A DNA stretch of 64,000 nt from Dickeya aquatica (lineage in GTDB: Bacteria > Pseudomonadota > Gammaproteobacteria > Enterobacterales > Enterobacteriaceae), in NCBI RefSeq assembly GCF_900095885.1, contig NZ_LT615367.1, positions 558,001 through 622,000 on the forward strand, written 5' to 3'. Position numbers and translations under genes: made by a program. Below are positions 37,890-50,426 of the stretch, piece by piece (the first letter of the stretch is position 1; the number at the start of each line of letters is the position of its first letter). Under the pieces are notes generated by a model. It was given only the letters and a program-made list of their open reading frames with translations. It had not been told where the DNA came from and did not search any database.

Positions 37890-38393
37890 GTGCGCTGGCT
37901 ACCGTTTTTGCTGATTTTCTTGTTCGTCTATATCGAAATCTCCATTTTTATTCGCGTGGCTGAAGTGCTGGGGGTGGCGGTGACGCTATTACTGGTGGTG
38001 CTGACGTCCGGTATCGGTATCTCGATGGTGCGCAATCAGGGGTTGAAGAACATTATGCTGATGCAGCAGCGTTTGCAGGCAGGAGAAAGCCCGGCAGCAG
38101 AAATGGTCAAGAGTGTGTCGCTGATTCTGTCGGGTTTTTTACTGGTGTTGCCCGGCTTTTTTACCGACTTTCTCGGGTTACTGCTGTTGCTGCCACCGGT
38201 GCAAAAACACCTGACGCTGAAACTGATGCCGCATTTGCAAATCTGGCGAGGTCAGCCGGGCACCACGGGTTCCGGCAAGTCTGGCAATGTGTTTGACGGC
38301 GAGTTTCAACGTAAAGATGAGCATGATCGCCTGAATCATCCGCGTGGCGATAGCCGTGATGGCACACCACCGGATGACTCTGCGCCCCGCTGA
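37890..38393 (+). CDS. fxsA: Membrane protein FxsA
   Basis: 167 residues with four predicted membrane helices (RWLPFLLIFLFVYIEISIFI; GVAVTLLLVVLTSGIGISMV; LILSGFLLVLPGFFTDFLGLLLLLPP) and a hydrophilic, Gly/Asp-rich tail. In E. coli overproduced FxsA relieves phage T7 exclusion by the F plasmid. Starts with GTG after CAGGAG. Lies just upstream of groES; the E. coli yjeH between them is absent. Confidence 0.93.
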   Translation: MRWLPFLLIFLFVYIEISIFIRVAEVLGVAVTLLLVVLTSGIGISMVRNQGLKNIMLMQQRLQAGESPAAEMVKSVSLILSGFLLVLPGFFTDFLGLLLLLPPVQKHLTLKLMPHLQIWRGQPGTTGSGKSGNVFDGEFQRKDEHDRLNHPRGDSRDGTPPDDSAPR

Positions 38394-38459
38394 TTCGCGC
38401 GGACTGCGTGGAGTTGGCAAAAAAATTGCGCTTTAATGCAAAAAAAAATGTTTTCCTCC

Positions 38460-38487
38460 CTTGAAGCGCCATCAAACGTCCCCACTT
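38460..38487 (+). promoter_or_regulatory. Heat-shock (sigma-32) promoter of groESL
   Basis: CTTGAAG (38460-38466), 13-bp spacer, CCCCACTT (38480-38487): close to the sigma-32 consensus CTTGAAA / CCCCATnT and to the E. coli groE promoter. About 80 bp before groES. Confidence 0.9.
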
Positions 38488-38535
38488 AGTTCACCACAAG
38501 GCCGGTTGTCAGAGGATGACCGGCGTTTTACCTAA

Positions 38536-38862
<327 letters not shown>

Positions 38863-38885
38863 TCTCACGTAATCTTCTGAACTGA

Positions 38886-40559
<1,674 letters not shown>

Positions 40560-40610
40560 TTGCCGCATGCAGGTGACGATTATCGTCCCCTTGCCGTTGT
40601 AGAGTAAGAG

Positions 40611-40642
40611 ACGACCCGGTATCCATGCCGGGTCGTTTTTTT
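40611..40642 (+). terminator. Intrinsic terminator of groESL
   Basis: ACGACCCGG and CCGGGTCGT form a 9-bp perfect stem with an 8-nt loop, followed by a run of T. Confidence 0.95.
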
Positions 40643-40830
40643 TCGTCTGTCGCTATCGCCATGGCTTGCCGTTGACGTGAATGAAAACAACCCACAGCGT
40701 TAACATAACGTTCGTGAGCTGTTACCAAGGTATTCTTGTTTGCGGCACGGCATATCTTCGCGGCAAGGCACGTCTGCGCTACAATAAGTTCGCTTATTTT
40801 ATTTATTAAACACCGGGTGGAAGGGGAGAC

Positions 40831-41346
40831 ATGTCTGACAAGGCGTTAGCTAGCCTGCGCTCGGCTACGTGGTGTGCGCCAGAGGATGTCCCTGCGCGGG
40901 CGGCCGACTGGCTGGTTTATCAGGATTCGATGACGCGTCGTCTGGAGCGCTATTGCCTGAAACTGAGTGTTCAGGTTAGTCAGGAGCGGTTTATCTCTTC
41001 ACCGGATGTTGCCGGTGAGTCCGCCCTGTTGCCACCGAGTGAGCGCTATTGGTTACGTGAGGTTATCTTGTTGGGAGACGGTGAGCCCTGGTTGTTTGGT
41101 CGTACGGTGATACCCGAGCAGACGCTGCAAGAGGCTGACATTGATTTAACCCAGGTTGGCACCACGCCATTAGGGCGTTACCTGTTCTTGCAGGGGCCAC
41201 CGCCGCGCGATGTGATTCAGATGGGACGATGTGACGCGCTATGGGTACGGCGCTCGCGCTTGCGGTTATCGGGTAATCCTCTGTTGATTACCGAGCTGTT
41301 TTTACCGCAGGCTCCCCTTTATTTCCCCGATCGTTATCAGAGCTGA
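40831..41346 (+). CDS. ubiC: Chorismate pyruvate-lyase UbiC
   Basis: 171 residues; converts chorismate to 4-hydroxybenzoate, the first committed step of ubiquinone synthesis. Family stretches: RYWLREVILLGDGEPWLFGRTVIP and the C-terminal RRSRLRLSGNPLLITELFLPQAPLY. AAGGGGAG precedes the ATG. ubiA follows directly, so this is the ubiCA operon. Confidence 0.95.
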   Translation: MSDKALASLRSATWCAPEDVPARAADWLVYQDSMTRRLERYCLKLSVQVSQERFISSPDVAGESALLPPSERYWLREVILLGDGEPWLFGRTVIPEQTLQEADIDLTQVGTTPLGRYLFLQGPPPRDVIQMGRCDALWVRRSRLRLSGNPLLITELFLPQAPLYFPDRYQS

Positions 41347-41367
41347 GTGCAGAAGGAGAATCAGGCG

Positions 41368-42231
41368 TTGGAAAGACTGTTTATGTCAGGACGCTGGGGG
41401 GCATATTGCCGTTTGATGCGTATCGACAAGCCGATTGGCTCACTGTTGTTATTGTGGCCGACACTCTGGGCATTATGGCTGGCCGGGCGTGGAACACCGG
41501 CAGTCTGGACACTGCTGGTGTTTGTGGCGGGCGTTTTTTTGATGCGAGCGGCCGGGTGCGTTATCAATGATTATGCCGATCGTCATTTTGACGGGCATGT
41601 GAAACGCACCGCATCGCGCCCGTTACCTTCTGGGCTGGTGAGTGAGCAATCAGCCAAGGTGTTGTTTGTGGTTCTGGTCCTGCTGGCGTTTGGCCTGGTG
41701 CTGACCATGAATCCGATGACCATCTGGCTGTCTGTGGCCGCCCTCGCGCTGGCCTGGGTCTACCCGTTTATGAAGCGAGTCAGTCATTTACCGCAACTGG
41801 TTTTGGGCGCGGCCTTCGGCTGGTCAATTCCGATGGCGTATGCTGCTGTCAGTGAGTCGCTACCGGCAACCTGCTGGCTGATATTTTTTGCCTACATTTG
41901 CTGGACGGTGGCCTATGACACGGAATACGCGATGGTTGACCGGGATGATGATTTAAAAATTGGCGTGAAGTCTACCGCCATTTTATTTGGCAGCCATGAC
42001 ACGCTGATCATTGGTGTACTGCAACTCATGACATTAGCCGCAATGCTGGCACTGGGCCGAATGATGGCGCTGGGGCAGGTTTTTTACTGGTCGGTACTGG
42101 TGGCGGCGGCGTTGTTTGCCTATCAACAGAAATTGATTGCCGGACGTGAGCGCGATAACTGCTTTCGCGCATTCAGGAACAATAACTACGTTGGTATGGT
42201 GTTGTTTTTCGGTATTTTATTCAGTTTGTAA
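41368..42231 (+). CDS. ubiA: 4-hydroxybenzoate octaprenyltransferase UbiA
   Basis: 287 residues if started at TTG 41368 ([16 protein letters not shown]), which has AAGGAG about 9 bases upstream. The GTG at 41347 overlaps the ubiC end and would place the site inside the gene; an ATG at 41383 is a third option. Polytopic membrane prenyltransferase with both Asp-rich motifs, NDYADRHFD and [12 protein letters not shown], joining the octaprenyl tail to 4-hydroxybenzoate. Confidence 0.94.
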   Translation: MERLFMSGRWGAYCRLMRIDKPIGSLLLLWPTLWALWLAGRGTPAVWTLLVFVAGVFLMRAAGCVINDYADRHFDGHVKRTASRPLPSGLVSEQSAKVLFVVLVLLAFGLVLTMNPMTIWLSVAALALAWVYPFMKRVSHLPQLVLGAAFGWSIPMAYAAVSESLPATCWLIFFAYICWTVAYDTEYAMVDRDDDLKIGVKSTAILFGSHDTLIIGVLQLMTLAAMLALGRMMALGQVFYWSVLVAAALFAYQQKLIAGRERDNCFRAFRNNNYVGMVLFFGILFSL

Positions 42232-42243
42232 TCAACGTCAAAA

Positions 42244-42273
42244 ATGCCCTGCGGTCATGTTTCCGCAGGGCAT
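42244..42273 (-). terminator. Terminator between convergent ubiA and plsB
   Basis: ATGCCCTGCGG and CCGCAGGGCAT form an 11-bp perfect stem. On the minus strand it is followed by TTTTT, so it terminates plsB best; it may also slow transcripts from ubiA. Confidence 0.85.
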
Positions 42274-42278
42274 CATGC

Positions 42279-44768
42279 TTATTGCGCGTCTTCTTTCTCT
42301 TCTCGTACTTCGGCCTGCTCTTCCTCTGGCGATGATGCGCCACTGTCCTGCGCCAGACTGGCACTTTCTATGGTCAGCCTCACTTCCGGTGTGATGAGAT
42401 CGCCCAGCATGGTATACATGGCCTGGACTTGCTCTTGCACCGCTTCGCCACTGTCGCTGAAATACCCTTCATTACGCAGTGTATTGACCAGCGTTGAGAA
42501 CACGGCCTTGTCAAAGAACTCGGGTGCATTAATACCATGCAGTACAGAAAGGCGTTGCGCCATGCTGCGGCTCTCTTTTTCCAGCGCACCGCGACTGATG
42601 GACGGGTTGGCATGCAGCAGTGCCAGCGTGATGGTATAGCGCTGCAAGGTTTCGCGGATACCCGCGGCCAGTAATTGCAGGGTACGAATGCGCGCCGGGT
42701 TTAATTCCAGCTCACCGGCGTTGTTGATAATCAGGCGCTGGCTGACAAGCTCGGTTACCAGTTTATCGAGAATGCCTGACAGGTCGGCTTTGTCATGGTG
42801 CAAAAACAGCTCTGCCTGCAACAGCGGATAGATTAAGGTCAGTTGGTGCAACAGCGCGGATGTGCTAATGCGCCTACGGTGCATGACGATACTGGCAATC
42901 AATGACGGCAGCACCAACAAATGATGAATGTTATTGCGGTAGTAGGTCATCAAGACCGCTTGCTCGCGCGGCAGAATGATGATGTCGCCAACATTATCCT
43001 TTTCTACCTCAAACTTGTTCATGCCCAGCGCATGTTCCAGCAGTTCCGCTGCCGTTTTGTTCGGTACCGTAACATCACTGCTATAAGGCACGTTGCGCAG
43101 TAGCTGCAAATAACACGCTAACTGCTCTTCCATTTGCTCGCGCGTCAACGCCCGCTGGCGTGAAGCCAGCAACGCGGTACAGCACAGGTTCATCGCATTG
43201 GCCGCTGCCGCATTATTGATGCGAACCATAATATCATCGGCAATGTGCTGTACGGTTGGCGTAAGCCATGCCGGGCGTTGCGGGTCGATAGGGTCAATCG
43301 CATCGCGCCATTGCGGCACATGATGATTGAGATAGGTCGTCAACGTCAGCGGCTCACCGATGTTGACATAGCCCTGGCCGAGGTTGCGCAGCTTACGCAG
43401 CCCACGCACCATTTGCAGGAATCCCTCTTTCTCTTTGGTCGCACCACGTAACTCCTTGGCATAGGTGCCGACTTCCATCACATGTTCGTAGCCGATATAC
43501 ACTGGCACTAGCGTAATCGGGCGAGTGCCGCCGCGCAGCATCGCCTGAATGGTCATCGCCAGTGTACCGGTTTTCGGCTCCAGCAGTCGGCCTGTGCGTG
43601 AGCGCCCGCCTTCGACGAAATACTCTACCGAGTAGCCGCGGGTAAACAACTCGCCCAGATATTCACGAAACAGCGTGGAGTAGAGCTTGTTCCCTTTGAA
43701 GGTACGGCGGATAAAGAAGGCACCGAGGCGGCGGAATATCGGGCCGGCAGGCCAGAAATTGAGGTTGATGCCTGCGGCAATGTGCGGGGGAACCAGCCCC
43801 TGATGATAGAGCACATAGGACAACAGCAGGTAATCCATGTGGCTGCGATGGCAAGGCACATAGACAATCTCATGGCCATCCTGAGCGAGTTGACGCACAC
43901 GTTCGGCATTATGAACGTTGATGCCTTGATACAGCCGGTTCCACGTCCAGCTCAGCACCCGGTCAGAGAGCCTGACCGCTTCATAAGAGAAATCAGCCGC
44001 TATCTCTTCGAGTAACGCAATCGCGTTTTGCTGCGCTTTGTCGTGGGAGATTTTCTTCACCCGTGCTTCATCATCAATCGCCTTGGCAATGGCACGAGAG
44101 GTAAGCAACTGATTAAACAACGCCTGACGCACTGGCAGTCTTGGGCCGACGGCTGCCAGCCGCAGGCGGGAGAAGTGCATGCGAGCGACGCGTGCCAGCT
44201 TGTGGGCAATCGTCTTGTCAGTACCATGCTCTGTCGCCATATAGCGCAGTGATACCGGCACCGAAAAACGCACGAAGCTGTCACGCCCCAGCCACAAAAC
44301 GGCGAAAAACTTCTCGATACCGTTCAGCAGGCGCAGGTGCGGCGCGTCCTGATGCTGGCCTTCACGACCCGGCGAGCGGCCAAACATAACCGCGACAGGC
44401 ACCATTTGTATATCCAGCTCTGGGTTGTTGCGATGCAAATCCAGATAGTCATGAAACAGTTTGATCGACTGCTGTTTCGGCACGTAGTAGCGAAACAGGC
44501 GTGGGCCATCGTTAACAAAAACGTAGCTCGGCAGGGTTTTGCCATCGATTTGCTGCGGTTGCAATGGGTCTGGCAAATGTAATTCCAGACACTTGGTGCG
44601 CAACGTCAGCAGGTCTGCCTTAGAGCTATAAGGCAGCACATAAAATATCGGTCTTGAGGGATCCAGACGTTGTTCGTTAACGGGATCCTGCGGAATAACC
44701 TTACTCTTTACTAAGAGTTTTAGAGGGAAATTCAGTAACTTGTAGTAAATTTTACGCCAACCTGACAT
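42279..44768 (-). CDS. plsB: Glycerol-3-phosphate acyltransferase PlsB
   Basis: 829 residues from [19 protein letters not shown], the conserved start; the upstream in-frame codons are not conserved. First acylation of phospholipid synthesis, on the inner membrane. Acyltransferase motifs: [10 protein letters not shown] (HX4D, about residue 305), [25 protein letters not shown] and [11 protein letters not shown]. The C-terminal tail is Glu-rich and somewhat longer than in E. coli (807). Divergent from dgkA. Confidence 0.96.
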   Translation of the reverse strand: MSGWRKIYYKLLNFPLKLLVKSKVIPQDPVNEQRLDPSRPIFYVLPYSSKADLLTLRTKCLELHLPDPLQPQQIDGKTLPSYVFVNDGPRLFRYYVPKQQSIKLFHDYLDLHRNNPELDIQMVPVAVMFGRSPGREGQHQDAPHLRLLNGIEKFFAVLWLGRDSFVRFSVPVSLRYMATEHGTDKTIAHKLARVARMHFSRLRLAAVGPRLPVRQALFNQLLTSRAIAKAIDDEARVKKISHDKAQQNAIALLEEIAADFSYEAVRLSDRVLSWTWNRLYQGINVHNAERVRQLAQDGHEIVYVPCHRSHMDYLLLSYVLYHQGLVPPHIAAGINLNFWPAGPIFRRLGAFFIRRTFKGNKLYSTLFREYLGELFTRGYSVEYFVEGGRSRTGRLLEPKTGTLAMTIQAMLRGGTRPITLVPVYIGYEHVMEVGTYAKELRGATKEKEGFLQMVRGLRKLRNLGQGYVNIGEPLTLTTYLNHHVPQWRDAIDPIDPQRPAWLTPTVQHIADDIMVRINNAAAANAMNLCCTALLASRQRALTREQMEEQLACYLQLLRNVPYSSDVTVPNKTAAELLEHALGMNKFEVEKDNVGDIIILPREQAVLMTYYRNNIHHLLVLPSLIASIVMHRRRISTSALLHQLTLIYPLLQAELFLHHDKADLSGILDKLVTELVSQRLIINNAGELELNPARIRTLQLLAAGIRETLQRYTITLALLHANPSISRGALEKESRSMAQRLSVLHGINAPEFFDKAVFSTLVNTLRNEGYFSDSGEAVQEQVQAMYTMLGDLITPEVRLTIESASLAQDSGASSPEEEQAEVREEKEDAQ

Positions 44769-44896
44769 AACAACCAGAAGCCTCTTGTTAGCAACGCGCG
44801 CCAAGGATACCAGAAACCCAACAGGATATCTGTGGTGATGCAATCATGTGGACGCGTTAAAATTGCGGCCAATCACAAATTACAGGTGGAGTCATC

Positions 44897-45262
44897 ATGA
44901 ATAAGACAACAGGAATTACCCGCATTGTCAAAGCCGCAGGGTATTCGCTACAGGGCCTGAGGCAGGCGTGGCAACATGAAGCAGCCTTTCGACAGGAGTC
45001 GGTTTTGCTGCTTGTTGCGGTGCTTGTGGCGAGTGTCTTGCCTGTTTCAACCATAGAGCGGCTGTTGCTGGTCGGGTCGGTGGTGTTGATAGTGCTGTTT
45101 GAGCTGGTAAACAGCGCTATTGAAGCGGTGGTAGACCGCGTTGGTCTGGACTATCACGAACTGTCGGGGCGGGCAAAAGATATTGGTTCTGCGGCGGTCT
45201 TTGTCGCCTGTGTCTTGGCCGCGATCGTCTGGGTATCACTGTTATGGAGCCGTTTTGCGTGA
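44897..45262 (+). CDS. dgkA: Diacylglycerol kinase DgkA
   Basis: 121 residues with three membrane helices. Phosphorylates diacylglycerol produced during membrane-derived oligosaccharide and LPS modification. Signature EAAFRQE (about 28-34) and the catalytic stretch [15 protein letters not shown] (about 68-82) are intact. Divergent from plsB and upstream of lexA, as in E. coli. Confidence 0.96.
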   Translation: MNKTTGITRIVKAAGYSLQGLRQAWQHEAAFRQESVLLLVAVLVASVLPVSTIERLLLVGSVVLIVLFELVNSAIEAVVDRVGLDYHELSGRAKDIGSAAVFVACVLAAIVWVSLLWSRFA

Positions 45263-45326
45263 CGGTTTGCATAATCGTCGAAAAATCCGTGCAATAGCGA
45301 TATCACGGTTCCCATTGGCACTTTCC

Positions 45327-45342
45327 CTGTATATACTCACAG
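45327..45342 (+). promoter_or_regulatory. LexA (SOS) box 1
   Basis: CTGTATATACTCACAG matches the CTG(T)-N8-ACAG consensus. First of two boxes before lexA. Confidence 0.93.
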
Positions 45343-45347
45343 CAAAA

Positions 45348-45363
45348 CTGTATAAACAAACAG
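45348..45363 (+). promoter_or_regulatory. LexA (SOS) box 2
   Basis: CTGTATAAACAAACAG, 5 bp after box 1 and 8 bp before the lexA ATG. Two tandem boxes are the usual autoregulatory arrangement of enterobacterial lexA. Confidence 0.93.
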
Positions 45364-45371
45364 GGGGCGGA

Positions 45372-45983
45372 ATGAAAACCTTAACCACCAGACAGCAACA
45401 GGTTTATGACCTGATTCGTGATCATATCGCGCAGAGCGGTATGCCGCCCACCCGGGCAGAAATTGCCAGTCAGCTTGGTTTCCGCTCACCGAATGCGGCG
45501 GAAGAACATCTCAAAGCGCTGGCACGCAAAGGGGTTATCGAGATTGTTACCGGGGCGTCTCGTGGCATCCGCTTGCTGATGGAAGAAGAGGATCTCGGTT
45601 TGCCGCTTATTGGGCGCGTTGCAGCCGGTGAACCGTTGCTGGCACAGCAGCATATTGAATGTCACTATCAGGTTGACCCTGCCATGTTTAAACCCAGCGC
45701 TGATTTTTTGCTGCGCGTTAGCGGTATGTCTATGAAAGACATTGGTATTCTTGATGGTGACTTACTGGCAGTGCATAAAACACAGGATGTACACAACGGG
45801 CAGGTCGTTGTGGCACGTATTGAGGATGAGGTCACGGTTAAGCGCTTGAAGAAACAAGGCAATGTGGTGCAGTTGCTGGCGGAAAACAAGGATTTTGCGC
45901 CAATAGTGGTTGATTTGCGCGAGCAGGCTTTCTCGATTGAAGGGTTGGCTGTTGGCGTGATTCGTAACAGTGACTGGGGGTAA
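45372..45983 (+). CDS. lexA: SOS repressor LexA
   Basis: 203 residues from [16 protein letters not shown]-terminal winged helix with recognition region [23 protein letters not shown]; self-cleavage bond Ala-Gly in RVAAGEP (about residues 85-86); catalytic Ser in [10 protein letters not shown] and Lys in VTVKRLKK. Controlled by its own two SOS boxes. The E. coli downstream genes dinF and yjbJ are missing; zur follows on the other strand. Confidence 0.97.
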   Translation: MKTLTTRQQQVYDLIRDHIAQSGMPPTRAEIASQLGFRSPNAAEEHLKALARKGVIEIVTGASRGIRLLMEEEDLGLPLIGRVAAGEPLLAQQHIECHYQVDPAMFKPSADFLLRVSGMSMKDIGILDGDLLAVHKTQDVHNGQVVVARIEDEVTVKRLKKQGNVVQLLAENKDFAPIVVDLREQAFSIEGLAVGVIRNSDWG

Positions 45984-46120
45984 ACCCCACGCAGATTCAT
46001 CGGCCGACATTAAGCAAGCGAAGGCAAAGCTGAAAGTAAAGGAAACGGTGCAGGAAACGGCAGAATGTCAGAAGTGAATGTAGCGGGCAGGGGCATTTCA
46101 GCAATATCGTGATAGAGCGG

Positions 46121-46154
46121 AAAAACCGTGTGAAGCATCGCGTTACTTCACACG
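46121..46154 (-). terminator. Terminator after zur
   Basis: CGTGTGAAG (46127-46135) and CTTCACACG (46146-46154) form a 9-bp perfect stem; on the minus strand it is followed by GTTTTTCC. It lies about 50 bp after the zur stop. Confidence 0.85.
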
Positions 46155-46203
46155 CATGTCGCCACGTCACGCCAGCTTCATCATGACAAGCGGAGCGGAT
46201 ACG

Positions 46204-46713
46204 TCAGCGTTTTTTCACCACAATGCTGTGATCGTGGGTGCAACTGTCCCGGTGCTCACATGACTCCACTTTTTGACACTCGTCACATAACCCATGCGCT
46301 TCCACAATACTGTGGCGCAGTGCGAATCCTGACTGCCTGGCTAACTGTTGCAATGTTTCTTCAACGCCTTGTGTCTGGCGTTCTGTGACGTGACCACAGC
46401 GGTCACAAATGAACAGTGCAGAGGTGTGGCTGTGCTCTTCGAAATGATGGCACAGGACATAACTGTTCGTGGATTCTACTTTGTGGATGAATCCTTGCTC
46501 CAGCAGAAAATCCAGCGCGCGGTAAACGGTCGGGGGTTTGGCCTGCGGCTCCGAGAGACGCAGCAGATCCAGTAAGTCATAGGCACTGATCGCACCGCTT
46601 TGCAGGGCCATCAAGCGTAACACCTCCTGCCGCTGTGGTGTCAGGCGTACATTACGTTGCTGGCAAAGCTGTTCAGCCTGGGCAAGGAGAGTGTCCGGAT
46701 TGGTTGAATCCAT
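46204..46713 (-). CDS. zur: Zinc uptake regulator Zur
   Basis: 169 residues, Fur family. N-terminal winged helix (LTPQRQEVLRLMALQSGAISAYDLLDLL; KPPTVYRALDFLLEQGFIHKV). Zinc sites: CHHFEEHSHTSALFICDRCGH and C-terminal CDECQKVESCEH. Represses zinc uptake genes when zinc is plentiful. Tail richer in His than usual (CTHDHSIVVKKR). Confidence 0.96.
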   Translation of the reverse strand: MDSTNPDTLLAQAEQLCQQRNVRLTPQRQEVLRLMALQSGAISAYDLLDLLRLSEPQAKPPTVYRALDFLLEQGFIHKVESTNSYVLCHHFEEHSHTSALFICDRCGHVTERQTQGVEETLQQLARQSGFALRHSIVEAHGLCDECQKVESCEHRDSCTHDHSIVVKKR

Positions 46714-46859
46714 AGCAGTAACCCTGAAGCGAGTTTGAGATAATTCGCTATCTTACCATGACTGAATTAAAACACCGAGATACCACCCTCAGTGCAAGGA
46801 AAAGCAGCCTGAGCGCGGTGGTGCGCAGAGTCTGAACACTGCTTTGCCGATAGCTGTTA

Positions 46860-47594
46860 TCAGGCGGCAAGGTCTATCAATAACAGCCGTGCCTCAGTTT
46901 GTGCTTTAAGAGTGAGGGTGTTTTCTTGTTTTACAAATGCGCCATCACCACAATGGAGCAGGTTTGAACAGGAGTCTGGCTGCGCGGGGGAATCGTTATC
47001 TGATGTCTCGTTACCCTGAATACGGACGGTACCGTAGATAGATTGCAGATAGGCCCGGCTGCCATGCAGTGTCAGGGTATGTTCGGTATCCGCTGCCAGG
47101 TTCAGATGGTGTATCCATACCTGCTGGCGCAGATGAAGCCCGGTGTCTGTTTCCTCCGGTGAGGCCAGCAACTGGTGAGGGGTATCGACTAAGCTGGTGC
47201 GCTGCACGCACTGATTTTCCCGCATCGGGCAGGCATCCAGCCACAACTGGATCCGCGTCAGGGATGTGTCTTCACTGATATTATGTTCGCTGTAGCTGAC
47301 ATGCGGTTGCGTGGCAAGTAACAAGGCTTCACCGGCTTTAGCCCTGACATGGTTGCCGTTGCTGTCACGGTATTCCGCCTCACCTTGCAGCAAAATATTC
47401 AGCACGTCTACGCGCGGATACGTGCGGGGCTGAAAGGCTGCACCCGGAGCCAGCACTTCCTGATTGAGCACGCGCAGCGAGGCAAACCCCAGTAGCTCAG
47501 GATCGAAATAGTGGCCGAAAGAAAAGGTATAACGAGCCTGTAACCAGCCATAGTCAGCCTGGCCGCACTGTTGCGCTGCTCTGCTAATGATCAT
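46860..47594 (-). CDS. yhaK: Pirin-like bicupin YhaK
   Basis: 244 residues from MIISRAAQQCGQADYGWLQARYTFSFGHYFDPELLG, very close to E. coli YhaK. The upstream TTG start is rejected because the AGGA site fits the ATG at 47594. Two cupin halves; the second lacks clear metal ligands. YhaK is thought to sense redox or reactive chlorine in the cytoplasm. Divergent from yhaJ, its likely regulator. Confidence 0.93.
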   Translation of the reverse strand: MIISRAAQQCGQADYGWLQARYTFSFGHYFDPELLGFASLRVLNQEVLAPGAAFQPRTYPRVDVLNILLQGEAEYRDSNGNHVRAKAGEALLLATQPHVSYSEHNISEDTSLTRIQLWLDACPMRENQCVQRTSLVDTPHQLLASPEETDTGLHLRQQVWIHHLNLAADTEHTLTLHGSRAYLQSIYGTVRIQGNETSDNDSPAQPDSCSNLLHCGDGAFVKQENTLTLKAQTEARLLLIDLAA

Positions 47595-47702
47595 GGTATT
47601 CAATCCTGAGAATTATTGATAACGCGATAGTAATTGTCTGGACGATGGATTGTTAGCCAGTTAATCTGGTCGGCACGTTCAAAAATCCTGAATGAGTGAA
47701 AC

Positions 47703-48605
47703 ATGGCAAAGGAACGGGCATTAACACTAGAAGCATTACGCGTCATGGATGCGATTGACCGCCGTGGAAGCTTTGCGGCCGCGGCGGATGAACTGGGGCG
47801 GGTGCCTTCTGCGCTGAGTTATACCATGCAAAAACTGGAAGATGAGCTGGATGTGGTGCTGTTTGACCGTTCCGGTCATCGTACCAAATTTACCAATGTC
47901 GGGCGCATGCTGCTGGAGCGTGGTCGTATCCTGCTGGAGGCGGCGGATAAACTGACGACAGATGCCGAGGCGCTGGCGAGAGGGTGGGAAACCCATCTTA
48001 CGATTGTATTCGAGGCACTGGTGCCTGTTGATCGCCTGTTTCCGCTGCTCGATAAACTGTCGCTGAAAGCTAACACACAGGTGTCATTATTGACAGAAGT
48101 GCTGGCGGGAGCCTGGGAGCGGCTGGAGCAGGGGCGAGCGGATATTGTGATTGCCCCGGATATGCATTTTCGCTCCTCTTCTGAAATTAATACCCGCAAG
48201 CTTTACACCATCAAGAATGTCTATGTTGCCAGCCCGGATCATCCTATTCATGACGAGCCGGAACCTTTATCAGAAGTCAGCCGTATTAAATATCGGGGGA
48301 TTGCCATTGCCGATACCGCCCGTGAACGCCCGGTACTCACCGTGCAACTGCTGGATAAACAGCCACGACTTACCGTCAGCTCGCTGGATGATAAACGACG
48401 TGCGCTGCTGGCGGGGTTAGGTGTTGCCACGATGCCTTATGACATGGTGGCAAAGGATATTGCCGAAGGCCGACTGCGGGTGGTTAGCCCGGAAAATATT
48501 CTGGAAGGGCAGATAATCATGGCCTGGCGGCGTGACAGTATGGGTGAAGCCAAAGCGTGGTTTTTACGTGAGATCCCGCGTGTTTTTAACACCTCGTCTT
48601 CATGA
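47703..48605 (+). CDS. yhaJ: LysR-family regulator YhaJ
   Basis: 300 residues. N-terminal helix-turn-helix RRGSFAAAADELGRVPSALSYTMQKLEDEL, then a LysR effector domain. Sequence and the divergent pairing with yhaK match E. coli YhaJ, which responds to aromatic compounds. Overlap of its target promoter with the 108-bp yhaK-yhaJ gap is likely. Confidence 0.93.
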   Translation: MAKERALTLEALRVMDAIDRRGSFAAAADELGRVPSALSYTMQKLEDELDVVLFDRSGHRTKFTNVGRMLLERGRILLEAADKLTTDAEALARGWETHLTIVFEALVPVDRLFPLLDKLSLKANTQVSLLTEVLAGAWERLEQGRADIVIAPDMHFRSSSEINTRKLYTIKNVYVASPDHPIHDEPEPLSEVSRIKYRGIAIADTARERPVLTVQLLDKQPRLTVSSLDDKRRALLAGLGVATMPYDMVAKDIAEGRLRVVSPENILEGQIIMAWRRDSMGEAKAWFLREIPRVFNTSSS

Positions 48606-48692
48606 TAACCGCGGATTGACAGAGCACCACGTCACCGGCGTGATTGCCGGGGAGGGTGCCCAGATGCAGCTGATATGCGCGATAGATGCTTT

Positions 48693-49676
48693 TTAGTTGC
48701 GTTTATCGCGGCCGTGCGCAGTGGTTAAATCGGCCTGAGGCCCGGCGGAAATAATGCCATGTGGGTTGAGGCTGGCATGGCTGCAATAGTAGTGATGGCG
48801 AATATGATCCATCGCGACGGTATCAGCAATGCCTGGCAGTTGATAAATGTCACGCAGATAGCCATAGAGGTTTGGGTAGTCGCTTAAGCGGCGTTTGTCA
48901 CACTTAAAATGCGTGTGGTAGACCGGATCAAAACGGATCAAGGTTGTCCATAACCGGATATCCGCTTCGGTCAGACGATCGCCGGTCAGATAACGATACT
49001 GGCTCAGACGTGCTTCAAGACTTTCGAGCGCATGAAACACCTGACTGACCGATTCGTCATAGGCCTGCTGGGTGGTGGCGAAGCCTGCTTTATAGACACC
49101 GTTGTTAAGCTGATGGTAAATCCATGCGTTGAGTTCATCGAGCTGTGCTTTGAGTGCGGACGGGTAATAGTCGCCGGGAGTGGCTCCGCATGCATCGAAC
49201 GCGCTGTTAAACATACGGATAATATCCGCAGACTCATTGCTGACGATGGTGTGCTGTCTGGTATCCCACAGCACAGGGACAGTAACGCGTCCGCTGTAAT
49301 CGGCTTTGGCATGTAAATACAACTGATACAGGAAGTCGTGTTGGTAAAGTGTGTCGCCAGTGGCCTGTGGAAAATCGGTTTCGAATGTCCAGCCATGCTC
49401 TAACATCAGTGGGTGTACCACGCTGACGCCGATGTGTTGCTCCAGCCCTTTGAGTTTTCTCATCAGCAAGGTGCGGTGGGCCCAGGGGCAAGCCAATGAA
49501 ACATACAGGTGGTAGCGACCGGGCTCTGCGTTGAAGCCACCGGTGCCCGTTGGGCCAGGTTTGCCATCGGCAGTCACCCAGTTGCGGAAAAAGGTCTCTG
49601 GTCGTTTGAAATGCCCGCCCGAGGACTGGGTTTCATACCATGTATCGTGCCATACGCCTTCAACCAACAATCCCAT
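48693..49676 (-). CDS. yqjG: Glutathionyl-hydroquinone reductase YqjG
   Basis: 327 residues from MGLLVEGVWHDTWYET, preceded by GGGAGGAG. Xi-class glutathione transferase that reduces glutathionyl-hydroquinones using a Cys: SLACPWAHRTLLMRKLKGLE contains the catalytic Cys in CPWA. C-terminal all-helical domain (LTGDRLTEADIRLWTTLIRFD). Cytosolic; follows yqjF on the same strand. Confidence 0.94.
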   Translation of the reverse strand: MGLLVEGVWHDTWYETQSSGGHFKRPETFFRNWVTADGKPGPTGTGGFNAEPGRYHLYVSLACPWAHRTLLMRKLKGLEQHIGVSVVHPLMLEHGWTFETDFPQATGDTLYQHDFLYQLYLHAKADYSGRVTVPVLWDTRQHTIVSNESADIIRMFNSAFDACGATPGDYYPSALKAQLDELNAWIYHQLNNGVYKAGFATTQQAYDESVSQVFHALESLEARLSQYRYLTGDRLTEADIRLWTTLIRFDPVYHTHFKCDKRRLSDYPNLYGYLRDIYQLPGIADTVAMDHIRHHYYCSHASLNPHGIISAGPQADLTTAHGRDKRN

Positions 49677-49764
49677 AACGGTCTCCTCCCAGAATAACGA
49701 CAATGGCAGCCAACAGCGGGCTGTTGACTGCCATGAAATAGTCAGGCTGTGCCTGACCTGATGC

Positions 49765-50163
49765 TTACCATTTTTTGTTCAGCAGGCGGTCGAGACTGAA
49801 TGCACCCGGCCCGGTAACAAACAACAGAACATACCCACCCGCGATAGACAGGTTCTTCATGAACATCAACTGGTTGGCACCCTGCGCGAAATCACTGTGG
49901 AAGATAAACGCGGTTAACAGGGTAAAAATCGCGGTGATGATGGCAGTCGTACGGGTCAGTAAGCCAAACAGCACAGCCAGGACCCCCCCCAGCTCCAGCA
50001 GGATGGTCAGCGGTAGCAGCACACCGGGAACACCCATCGCCTGCATGTATTGCTGGGTAGCGGCATACGATGCGCCCAGCTTGCCATAACCGGCAGCGAT
50101 AAACAGAATAGGTAGCAGGATACGGGCAATCATCAGCAGGGCATTTTCAAAACTTTTCATCAT
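49765..50163 (-). CDS. yqjF: DoxX-family membrane protein YqjF
   Basis: 132 residues with four membrane helices (IARILLPILFIAAGYGKL; VLLPLTILLELGGVLAVLFG; AIITAIFTLLTAFIFH; LSIAGGYVLLFVTGPGAFSLDRLL). Sequence is close to E. coli YqjF. It is 88 bp upstream of yqjG. In E. coli yqjC, yqjD, yqjE and yqjK lie between yqjF and mzrA; here that gap is only 263 bp and holds none of them. Confidence 0.92.
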   Translation of the reverse strand: MMKSFENALLMIARILLPILFIAAGYGKLGASYAATQQYMQAMGVPGVLLPLTILLELGGVLAVLFGLLTRTTAIITAIFTLLTAFIFHSDFAQGANQLMFMKNLSIAGGYVLLFVTGPGAFSLDRLLNKKW

Positions 50164-50426
50164 CTCTCCAGTTGTGTGTTCGTGGCCGGCGCAACGTCGC
50201 TACAAGCGCACCCGGCATACTGTTTAAAGGTTTATCTAAGGTAAAAGTGCGTCACCGATAAGAGGCATACTAGAGAGGAAAATGCCTGGATGACAGCAAG
50301 TAAAATTGTTGTTTTCTGTCAGAAAAATTGACGTTATGGCATATGTCTATGCCCGCGGCGGGCGGTATTAGCCAACGAAGCGTGTGATGGGGAATGGTTG
50401 CGTATCATGCCGCCGCGATGGGAGGC